A stretch of DNA of 64,000 nt, taken from the NCBI GenBank assembly GCA_030998225.1, contig JAPYXD010000697.1, positions 372,001 through 436,000 on the forward strand, in the 5' to 3' direction. Shown in pieces: positions 53,821-63,251 of this stretch. The notes beneath the pieces are model-generated. The model was not told the origin of the DNA. It was given only the letters and a program-made list of their open reading frames with translations, and did no database searches. The position numbers were made by a program, and so were the translations under genes. This DNA comes from Diplolepis rosae. Taxonomy: Eukaryota; Arthropoda; Insecta; Hymenoptera; Diplolepididae. Numbering within the stretch: position 1 is the stretch's first letter; each line of letters starts with the position of its first letter.

Positions 53821-54518
53821 AATTACGTGGTTCTAAAATGGTGGATGATCCTGCATTTTCCTAAAAAATTAGATAATTTTCGATGTTAAGAACAGTGTAA
53901 GATGCGAACACAGCAAGTATGGTTTATTTTCTTGAAATTCTCAGCATATTTATAAGACCACAAATAGATAATTTTACAAAAATATAATGCAGAAATATTT
54001 TTTTTTAATGTTTCGATAAATAATACCTATTAATCAAATTTTACCTGCGAATGGTATTGCCTCTTTACATAATCTATATTTTCAATAAATATTATCAAAA
54101 CTAAGAAATATAAAATTTAAAACAAAAATAATAAAATCATTGTTTTTGTTCAGTTTTTTAAAAATAGGTTTAAACTTATATCAATAAAAAATATTTTTAA
54201 AAAAATAAAAGAATAAGAAACCACAAATTGATACCAAATATTCTTAAATTATTTATTTATTAAATTTATTTGAGAATTTCCATTTTTTAGTTCAGATGTA
54301 GAAACAACATTGTCCGCAATTATGATGTCCGCACTAATGGGAGTATTATTTTCTTCACTAGCATCAATGCCGCTTAGTCGACTGCAAACATTCCTTAAAT
54401 AAAATGTTTAAAATAATTCACATAAATTTATTTATGTGAAATAAATGTTTATTTATGTGAAAATAAATGTTTATTTATGTGAAAATAAAAAATAAAAATT
54501 AATTTTATTTATCAATAT
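53821..54518. other. AT-rich stretch with a 22-bp tandem repeat
   Basis: Near 54420-54490 the unit AATAAATGTTTATTTATGTG recurs two to three times. Otherwise no feature. Confidence 0.45.
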
Positions 54519-54714
54519 CCCTATTGAAAAAATTCTCGTGTTATTTTGGGACGAGGAAAACACGAGGAAATTCGCGAGGATTTTCAAATTCCTGGAGGAA
54601 ATCCGAGAGTCAGAGAATTAATCCTCGTGGAATTCTTCGAGGAATTTGAAAATCCTCGCGGATTTCCTCATGTTTTCTTCGTCCGAAAATAGCACTAGGA
54701 TTTTTTCAATAAGG
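54519..54714. mobile_element. 196-bp hairpin (MITE-like) element
   Basis: The left end starts CCCTATTGAAAAAATTCTCG, and the complement of the right end starts CCTTATTGAAAAAATCCTAG. The two arms (about 80 bp each, rich in CGAGGAAA) pair almost throughout. TAT flanks both sides. It is too short to encode anything. Confidence 0.75.
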
Positions 54715-54935
54715 TATACATCATTAAGCACGAAACTTCTCCAAAATATGAATAAAAAAACATATGAACAGCTTTCAGTTTCATATATTAAACGACACTT
54801 TATAATAATAATAAAGTATGATCGTGACAAATATTTTTTAACTACAGATAAAACGGAGATACAGTAAATGCAAAGAAAATCTCGCAAATCTATAAAAATT
54901 TACGAATTTGAGGTTAGAATATTAACCGGTATACT
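54715..54935. other. AT-rich spacer
   Basis: Nothing recognised; small ORFs here overlap the hairpin and are not supported. Confidence 0.35.
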
Positions 54936-56131
54936 TGTAACGTCCTGTCACTTACCTTTCACTATTATTAAATTGATTCCCCTCGTTTTTGATCGGTGAA
55001 AAAATCCAAAGAATTTCTAAACCGAAACAGGGTGAGGGAAGCTAACAACAAATAAATTTTCAACGAATTTACAATTATTAACTTATATTCACTTACTTGT
55101 AGTTTAATCCACTTTGGAACCACTGATATTCCAAAAAAAATCTTGCAACGTCACAATTGGACCACTCCCTTATTTCCACGAACTTGAGGAGTGTGTATAA
55201 AATTTGCCTTAGGTGAATAACTGGACCACTTGATACGGCGAAGGAAAATGCTGACGATTGGTTGAAGAACTCTACCAGAGTACTGTAGATTCTCCTTTAA
55301 GGAACTTGGGAACTTGTGGTTGAAGAAAACTGACAAGAATTCATGAACACTTGAAGACCTTTTTTGGGAGACCGACTCCGCGACGAGAACTGTTGAACAA
55401 TGGGTTTCGAGGGTGAGTTCCAGATCCTAAGATTTTCCGACGGTAACTGAAGACAACTGAAGACAACTGACGAACAACTGAACTGAAGACTGAGATTTCG
55501 AGGGTGAGTTCCGAAGCTTAAGATTTCCCGACGGCAACTATTTTAGGGAGAGTTCCAATATTTAAGATGGTCTGACGGGAACTGACGGCAACTGAAGATT
55601 TGCGGATTCGTACTTGCTTTTATGGGCAATTTTCGATCGATTATGATCCTGGTCGCCATTTTTCAATCGATAGTTGGTTTGCCCTGGATATTTTTACCAA
55701 CCTCTGGTTGACCCTTCCTCTCGACCTTCGCACGTGACTGATCTGCTTGGCTTTTTTCGCATATTGAAGAAGAAAAAGGGGAAGAAAATATTCTAATAGT
55801 TTTCTCCTCTGGTTTCCCCGACGTTCCTTCTTTTCAAATCAACTAGACTTTTAATTTCCCTGTTTTGCTTCACCGGTCGATGTGCTTGTTTACTCAGCGC
55901 ATTCCGATGAGGTTTCTTCGTTCACTCCTTTGTAAGAGTTTCGACGATTCATTCATAACCGTTGTTAATTTATAAACTTACTATCTCTCTCTCCCTATTA
56001 CAATTTTAGTACTGTACATTTTATTTCGTATAATTAATAATACCTTCCAAAACATATCTCTTCTCCATGTTTTATTCCGAATAACAATTATAATATTATA
56101 AATAAATATTAATGGTCACGGGACGTGACAT
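54936..56131 (+). mobile_element. Solo LTR of the 34-kb family, TSD TACT
   Basis: It starts TGTAACGTCCTGTCACTTAC and ends GGTCACGGGACGTGACA, flanked by TACT on both sides. It shares with 34001-35237 the CCTCGTTTT(T)GATCGGT block, the repeated (A)AGATTTCCCG(A/G)CGGCAACT segments, TTCCCCGACGTTCCTTCTT, and the AATAAATATTAA-type end. The inner repeat number differs (more GAGTTCC/AAGATTT units here). Confidence 0.7.
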
Positions 56132-57464
56132 ACTCAACAAAATTGTATTAATACATAATCGCACAAATTTTTGAATGAACAAAAATAACAATATTCTACA
56201 ATTGCTTACCTGTACAACTACATAGCTGTGTCACAAAAGGCGATTATATCCAACATTTTTTAACACTGCTACAAAATAAACATTTTGCAACATTTTTATT
56301 TTTCTCTTGCAGGCGCAGAAAGTTCAATTTATTCCATGTGATATATGGATGCCCGAAGTGGGATTTTATTTTGCCCCGTTTATTTTTAGTTGACATTGAT
56401 GATATTGTTTAATTAACAATGTTCACGTTCAAAACAAACTTTTCGGGAACGGAACTTTGAAAAAGTGAGGTTATATAACGTTCTATAGAGCCACCATATT
56501 GGCACGTAATTTATTAGGTATTTTACTCGTTTTCTACGTAAAATACCTCACTTAGGTAATTTACGTAAAAAACCTCGAGTAACGCGTCACTGCACAGCCC
56601 TGATTACCAGAGATGAGTTGGGAGATTGCTAAAGTAATGGAATAAGAGAATTTCACAAAAGTGGGCTGATAAACGCGCCCTCTGAACGCGTTGCGCAAAA
56701 GGTGTACTTTGCGCGTCGGTAAATAATGAAAGTTAGAAAATCCAGAAATGATTTACCATCAGAATTTCTTTGGAGGGGCAGCGGCGCGCGCTGCCCTCGT
56801 TTCTTCCTCGTCGCTCTTGCACGTGAGAACGGCTCGTCCCACTTCCCCTTATTCTCCTCGCTTCCTCCATGCAATGCTACTTTTAGATTTCACGCTTTCG
56901 GTTATCGAGTCGGAATTGAGATTTGTGTATTTCTGTCGAAACCGTGCAAAAGAGGCGCGAAGCAGACGACAATTTAAAATTTACGAAATATGTTATTTAA
57001 GAAACAACACTTTTTTCCGATATTTCCGAAAAAATCTGCCTAAAATAAAAATCTGAAATATCGTGTAAAATTTTATAAGCATTTGAACACTTCAAAAATA
57101 AACTTTCAGTAAAATTTGATGCCAATAAATGTTCCAAATTTGAATCAATATATATTTTCCGATTCAAATTTCCATACTTCTTATCAATTTTGTACATTTA
57201 AAAACTTTTTAGTTAGAGAGAAATTTTCTATTAAGAAGAGATAAACATAAAATTTAAGTTTAAAATTTACATTCTCAGTTTCATGTTAGAAATATTTTCA
57301 TCTCACATTTTTGTAGCCTAAGCACAGACTTTTCATTTAAAAAATGAAATGGTCTATGGAAAGAAAAAATTTTCTAACAGATGTGGATAAATTAAAAAGC
57401 TAAAATATGTGTTAATTAATATCTTCATATGAACATGTAAATATTTATCGGCATTAAATTTTAC
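56132..57464. other. Intergenic stretch with small dispersed repeats
   Basis: 56520-56640 contains the ACGTAAAATACCTCACTTAG inverted motif and a piece found in reverse at 32925-32958. 56640-56950 is GC-richer with frames on both strands (56653-56874, 56726-57056) but no domain. 56955-57005 matches 8275-8325. Confidence 0.4.
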
Positions 57465-57745
57465 ATAAAAATTTTTGTCCGAAGTGTTCAAATCTTGTTA
57501 CAATATGACAAGATCATATGGACGAGTTCAATTTTTGTAATGAAATATTTTGTAATTTTTAATTTGTCTGTTCTTCTAAAATCGGAGGAAGATTTAAACA
57601 GTAAACAACAAATTTTCCAATGGAATTCAAGGTCAATAAATGCTTAAAGTTTTATATTAAAATTTTAATTACAAAATTTTGAAGCTTTGTAACTATAACA
57701 TTTTTTGGAATTTTCATCTTCTATATGACAATTTGTATATATATA
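57465..57745 (+). repeat. Dispersed repeat of about 280 bp, copy 2
   Basis: Nearly identical to 23890-24170; a few substitutions (for example GGAAGATTTAAACAG against GGACGATTTGAACAG). Confidence 0.75.
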
Positions 57746-58184
57746 TAAACTACCATCGGAAATTACAGGTTGACCTGGAGTTTCAACTTTCGTTAGAGTG
57801 ATTTATTTTATAGAATGATATTACAAAAGAAATTTTAATTTAGATCTCTTTGAAGGAAATTAATAAGTAGGTTAAAAAATTAAAATTTTAAATGATTTTT
57901 TTTAGTATGTCTTCATAGAGATTTGTTAGCCTAATTAAAATATTTTTGGAAAGTCTTTTCTGGATTCTATATGCTGGGGTTGAACATGCTACAAAAAGTC
58001 GTGTAATTTTAAAAATGTGTATCCCCATACCAATGAAATCTTAAAGTGTGCTGTTCGATAATATATTAGATATAATATATTTTATATTTGAATAATCAAA
58101 CCTTTTATTTATACTTATACATTGAAATTTTCATTTAAAATATGTTATGTATTCTAAAAGTTTTTTCACAATTTTAATTTCTTG
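57746..58184. other. AT-rich stretch, no gene seen
   Basis: Nothing recognised. Confidence 0.35.
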
Positions 58185-58510
58185 TTATTTTGGCATAGTG
58201 TCAGTTTCATTTTATTTCATTTGATTAAAAATGTCACTATTAGATGTAAAAATGCGCAAAAAGAAAGAAAGGCAAACGTTCCGGCCACATATGGGGGCAC
58301 TCTTCAGTGCCATAAATTCAAAGATTAATTCAAAATTTCTGTAGAACATTAGAATATAGGAAATAATTAAATTAAGAATTATCATAGAATTCAAAAACTT
58401 ATCTCATAGCTTGCAATTCAAAATGAAGTAGTCCAGTATGCAGCATCATGAATTGAAAAAATATTTAGAGTTCATTGTGAATAAAAAACCGGACAAATGA
58501 AAAAACATAA
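58185..58510 (-). repeat. Penelope-type solo terminus with decayed hammerhead motif
   Basis: The longest match is to 28850-29215 in reverse. The motif (58271-58311, minus) reads CACTGAAGAG, TGCCCCC, ATATGTGGCC, then GGAACGTTTG; GAAAC has become GGAAC, which hits an invariant core residue. Confidence 0.55.
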
Positions 58511-58734
58511 AAAAATTTGCACACGAACCGACCGGAATTTTTTAGAAAGTTTTATTATTAAAGAAGGATGCCAAATTGATTATCAATGGCAAAACGCGAA
58601 AATAGTTTACATTTTTGAAAACTTTGCGGTGAAGACTATGTTACCAGAGTCTCTCACAGAATGATCTGAACTGTTTTAAAAACGGACTCGAGACATGTAG
58701 CTTTGCTGACCAAAAATTTGTTTATATAAGCAAT
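58511..58734. other. Spacer before gypsy-4
   Basis: Nothing recognised. Confidence 0.35.
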
Positions 58735-59042
58735 TGTAAGGAGGGCAATGCCATTATCTCGGTGTAAGGAGGGCAATGCCATTATCTCTAAGATATTTGA
58801 ATTAGGACAACTCTATGTATAGAGGGCAATGGGACAATGTTGTAAACCTAAAAACGTTTAATGAGGACAACGCCACGTAAAGGGGACAACGCTGTAACCT
58901 AGAATAAATTAACGATAGAAAGATACTAGATATGTAGCCCTTCAGGCATAGGCTCGACAGTTCTACTACTGCCTGCGACGACGTTGTAACTATAACGTTT
59001 TAAATAAAGTATCCCTCAAAACATCAACTTTGGACCATTACA
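58735..59042 (+). repeat. Gypsy-4 5' LTR with duplicated start
   Basis: It starts TGTAAGGAGGGCAATGCC, and the same 28-bp segment is repeated at 58763, so the first bases are present twice. It ends CCATTACA, with AATAAA at 59003-59008. No 3' LTR is in the window to confirm the edges. Confidence 0.6.
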
Positions 59043-59766
59043 TTTTGGTGATCCTGCCAGGATAGGAGCAAACGACTCGGAAGAAGATACGCTCTGAGAT
59101 CAACCAGCCCTATCCTCGACTACGGACTTGGATTGTAGTCAAGCAGCAGCAAAGGAGGCAACTTGAGAAATCCTCCAGAAAACTATGGTTTCCGTGTAGT
59201 AACTCCGGACACTATCTACGGATTTTATCTGAAAAACAGGAATTGAAATCAACAGGCACGTCGAACGAGACGATAAGCCCTTGGGTACGCAAACCGGCGG
59301 TAAAAACCCAGAACGGAACTTCAGGAAACGAGTGATATTTCACTCATTCAGCAGTCTGACAGCAGCTTGCCACCACTTGACCTCAAGACGAAGTTCACAG
59401 CTACTCATATAGTCTGTCAATAGCAGAAACAAACAAGTAAGATTATAAAAATAAGTAGAGCAGGAAAATTGTAAAATAAATCAGACTACGAGTCTCATTC
59501 ACGTTCGTTGAACGGCGACTGTTCCTTACGAGGAAACAGGTTGAGCAAAATTGCCAGCCCTGGTTCCCTTAATAAAAACAACACTCCATTCTGATTAACC
59601 TTGTTGTAAGTCTGTAGCGACTTGAACAAGTGAGGAATTTAAAAAAAAAACGTTAAAATATCTACGATTGTCAAAACGCGAACGCGGCATTACACCCGTC
59701 ACTCGATAAAATAAGTACACTGTCCTTTCGAAAAACATAGACATTCAAACTTTGTAGAATACAGCG
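59043..59766 (+). other. Gypsy-4 leader with candidate primer site
   Basis: TTTTGGTGATCCTGCC directly follows the LTR and is a plausible primer site; the tRNA is not assigned. The remaining 700 bp is non-coding. Confidence 0.5.
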
Positions 59767-60990
59767 ATGACGACCCCAATGGCATTCTCTCCAGTTCCCC
59801 AAACCGTTGAACAAATCCTTCAAACCATTTTGACTAAAATTTCGGGGCTGGAAAACAGTGTTTCAACTTTAGGGCGTGAAAATAACAATAGAATGTCAGA
59901 AATTGCAAGATTAGGAAGAGAGTTAGGATTCCAAGCAAAAATCGAGACCGACAAAGAACCTGAATATACTTCCGACAATGATTATGACGATGACATACCG
60001 GAAAATAAGCAAGGTAACCACGCACGACGTGTAACTTGCCAAGCTCGAGAAAATCCTAAATACACAGAGGTTGAAAGCACTAACCGGTATAATGAAACGG
60101 ATACCTGTAACTATTCCCAGAGAAATCTGTTAGACGAGGGCACAATACCAGCTAAAGTTATTATACGCACAGTAAAACCTATTAGTGGGCAAGACGATAT
60201 AGGAGTTGAAGATTTTATTAAGATAGTTAAAAAAGCAAAGTCAAGGTGCAGTCAACAGGCATTATTACTGGATTATATAATTGCAGAAAAAATTATTAAT
60301 CATGCAGAAAGAGCTATTAGATACACACAAATAAATTCTTACACAGATTTATTCAATATATTGAGACAAAATCTCACACAAATAGGATCATTGTCAACGC
60401 TGCGTTCCAAGTTAGAAAGCTGCAAGCAAGGTCCTACTGAAACAATACAGAATTTCAACCTTAGATTCCGGCAAGGCGTAAATGAATTGAAATACGCTGT
60501 ACAAAGTGAGCACCCTGGACCAATGGAAAGGAAAATAGCTATTAATATCGATGAAAAAGAAAGTACGAAAAGATATCTTTTGAATTTGCGAAGAGAAATA
60601 GGACTGCAAGTAAAAGCCCAAAAACCTATAAATTTAAGTGAAGCTCAAAATCATGCAGTAGAAATGGAAATGTGGCTCAAAGAAGCACAACCGACAGTGA
60701 AGTTACAACCTAGTTTTCGACCACCTATAAAACTAAACCAAGTGCTACAAACAAAACAGTTCGCTCCACGACAGAATTTACCTCATGCGACTTCAACAGG
60801 TTCAACAAGTAGAACAAATTCTAATATTCACACTCAAGAAAAATCTAGATTGACCTGCCATAAATGTGGAAAATTGGGACACTTCGCACAGCAATGCCAA
60901 GTTCGAACAAATTTTCCTATGGGCACACATTCGGCACTCGACCCCCTCAAGCCATCAGGAACATCCAGAACGAGAGCGAAGAATGTTTAG
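59767..60990 (+). CDS. gag: Gypsy-4 Gag, 407 aa, intact
   Basis: Open from ATG to stop. Residues 20-60 form a coiled region; the central part (VIIRTVKPISGQDDIGVEDF, LRQNLTQIGS, FNLRFRQGVNELKYAV) is gypsy capsid-like; near the end CHKCGKLGHFAQQC is a perfect CCHC zinc knuckle for RNA binding. The length fits gypsy gags. Pol follows in another frame with about 125 bp overlap, as expected for translational frameshifting. Confidence 0.8.
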   Translation: MTTPMAFSPVPQTVEQILQTILTKISGLENSVSTLGRENNNRMSEIARLGRELGFQAKIETDKEPEYTSDNDYDDDIPENKQGNHARRVTCQARENPKYTEVESTNRYNETDTCNYSQRNLLDEGTIPAKVIIRTVKPISGQDDIGVEDFIKIVKKAKSRCSQQALLLDYIIAEKIINHAERAIRYTQINSYTDLFNILRQNLTQIGSLSTLRSKLESCKQGPTETIQNFNLRFRQGVNELKYAVQSEHPGPMERKIAINIDEKESTKRYLLNLRREIGLQVKAQKPINLSEAQNHAVEMEMWLKEAQPTVKLQPSFRPPIKLNQVLQTKQFAPRQNLPHATSTGSTSRTNSNIHTQEKSRLTCHKCGKLGHFAQQCQVRTNFPMGTHSALDPLKPSGTSRTRAKNV

Positions 60991-61435
60991 AATATTTTCA
61001 AATACCACCGGAAGAAGAAAGGGAACAGATACATTACGAGGAATCAGCCGAGTGTCTACCGTCAGTGTAAGACTGCAATCTATATTTGGAAAACGAAGCG
61101 ATGGATCAACCTACAAATTATTAGTAGACTCCGTATCTTCAATAAACATTATTAAAAGACACAAAATTCCAATACAATCAAAACCTTTCGAAATGAGGAA
61201 AAATTTTATCATGAGAAAAGATAAGCATATGTCAACCACAGCTGTACACATAATTTACTTAAATAAAAGACATTTGTTCCACATCGTAGAAAATAACTTC
61301 CCACTTCCAGAAGAAGGAATCATTGGATTACCATTCTTTCGTAAATACAATAGATATGCCATTACACCTAAATTCTTGGTTATAGAAAACAAGAAACTAC
61401 CCTTATATGACGACGGAGAATATATAACACCATAA
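60990..61435 (+). pseudogene. Gypsy-4 protease, catalytic motif lost
   Basis: STYKLLVDSVSSINIIKR stands where gypsy proteases have D-(T/S)-G-(A/S): the glycine is V and the following residue S, so the protease should be inactive. EEGIIGLPFFRKYN is the conserved C-terminal I-x-G-x-(D/P) block. The frame opens within the gag overlap and stops at 61435. Confidence 0.65.
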
Positions 61436-61882
61436 GAAAAGATTCAAATTCACCATTTAATTCACCGATTTGGGTAGTACCTAAGAAAACAGATGCTTCA
61501 GGCCAAAAGAAATGGCGAATTGTAATTGATTTCCGGAAATTAAATGACGATACCGATCAAGACGCTTATCCACTTCCAATCATAGATGATATTTTAAATC
61601 ACTTAGGACAAGCAAAATTCTTCTCAGCATTCGACCTCAGTTCAGGTTTTCACCAAATCGCTATGGCACCAGAATCTAGAAAGTCCACTGCCTTTTCGAC
61701 ACCAGAAGGACATTTCGAATTTACTAGAATGCCTTTCGGATTAAAAAATGCTCCAGCAACGTTTCAAAGAATGATGGACAACGCTTTACGGGGATTAGTA
61801 GGAAAACATTGTTTTGTTTATTTAGATGATATTGTTATATTCGGAAAAACTATAGAAGAGCACAATGAAAATTTAATATTAT
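61436..61882 (+). pseudogene. Gypsy-4 RT, 5' part
   Basis: It begins abruptly at [13 protein letters not shown] in a new frame, so the RT start is deleted. Then [49 protein letters not shown] and [11 protein letters not shown], with all catalytic aspartates. It is cut by the hairpin element after ENLI. Confidence 0.8.
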
Positions 61883-62448
61883 CCCTAGCGAACTGGCTGA
61901 ACGGTAGCTTTACGCTGTACCGTAAAGCTATCGTAAAGTAGCATTATAACTCATGAATGAGGCAAAATAAACATTCAAAATGTTTTCATCTTTATTCTAC
62001 GTTGAAAATAACGTTAACTGGTAATTGAAATATGCAATAATTTTATTTATTTACGATAAAAATTTTAAAAAAACATAATACCTGTCATTGAAGGCAGTGC
62101 AGTGGTTCACCTTTTGTGGAACTTCTCCGTTAAAGATGACCATTGGTTGGAGTGAGACACAACTATACTTTAATCTCACTTTAACAAATATTCAATCCTG
62201 ACGGTGAAGACATGGAAAGTGATGAACCACTGCACTGCCTTGAATGACAGGTATTATGTTTTTTTCAATTTTTAGCGTAAATAAATAAAATTATTGCATA
62301 TTGCAATTACCAGTTAACGTTATTTTCAACGTAGAATAAGGATAAAAACATTTTGAATGTTTATTTTTCCTCATTCATGAGTTAGAATGCTACTTTACGA
62401 TAGCTTTACGGTACAGCGTAAAGCTACCGTTCAGCCAGTTCGCTAGGG
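61883..62448. mobile_element. 566-bp hairpin element in gypsy-4 RT, TSD TATTAT
   Basis: The ends are CCCTAGCGAACTGGCTGAAC and its exact complement; the two halves pair along most of the length around a loop near 62165. TATTAT lies on both sides (61877-61882 and 62449-62454), and removing the element with one TATTAT restores the RT reading order at the junction. Internal arms carry TACCTGTCATT, then GGCAGTGCAGTGGTTCA. No ORF. A 6-bp duplication is unusual; superfamily not assigned. Confidence 0.85.
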
Positions 62449-62720
62449 TATTATTAGACAGATTGAAAAATGTAGGATTAAAACTACAACCGGACAAATG
62501 CGAGTATTTGAGACCTGAATTAGAATATCTTGGACACCTCATAACGGCGGACGGAGTAAAACCTAACCCAGAAAAGATTAAAGCGGTAAAGGAATTTAGA
62601 ATACCTGCCAACGTCACTGAGATTCAGTCATTTCTCGGATTGGCACGATACTACCGGAAATTTATCAAAAACTTTTCACACATAGCCAAAGCTTTGACAG
62701 ATTTGACGAAAAAGTGGTGA
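62449..62720 (+). pseudogene. Gypsy-4 RT, 3' part (thumb/connection)
   Basis: LKNVGLKLQPDKCEYLRPEL, GHLITADGVKPNPEKI, VTEIQSFLGLARYYRKFI and ALTDLTKKW are canonical. A TGA at 62718 interrupts just before the RNase H linker. Confidence 0.8.
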
Positions 62721-63251
62721 TACAAACATCAAGAAGCCTTTGAAAATTTAAAAGAAATTCTATGCACTGCACCAGTATTACGGTTCCCAGATTATAAGAA
62801 AGAATTTACACTAACCACAGATGCTTCCAACGTCGGATTAGGAGCCGTTCTAAGCCCAGATGGGCATCCTTGTTGCTTTATACCTAGAACACTAAATGAA
62901 GCCGAGAAAAACTACTCAACTTCTGAAAAGGAGTTGTTAGGTATAGTATGGGCAACTCAACGTCTTAGACAATACCTTTCAGGAAGAACCTTTAATATCC
63001 AAACAGTTCACCAAGCATTGAAATGGTTACATAATGTAAAGAATCCCTCGTCGCGATTACTCAGGTGGAGACTGAGGTTAGAAGAATTCAATTATAATCC
63101 TATTGAATACATTAGAGGAAGAGAAAACAAAGTTGCTGATTGTTTGTTGATTAGACAACCGCCTCATATAGGAGAAACAAATCTAGAAAATACAAGAAAT
63201 ATCAACAAACCACTATTTCAGTTACCTGGAAAAAGAATGGGAGAAATATAA
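62721..63251 (+). pseudogene. Gypsy-4 RNase H
   Basis: TLTTDASNVGLGAVLSPDG, YSTSEKELLGIVWATQRLRQYL and FNIQTVHQALKWL (TVH where T-D-H is usual, so the third catalytic D is lost), then YIRGRENKVADCL. Same frame as the preceding RT after one stop; ends at 63251. Confidence 0.75.
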
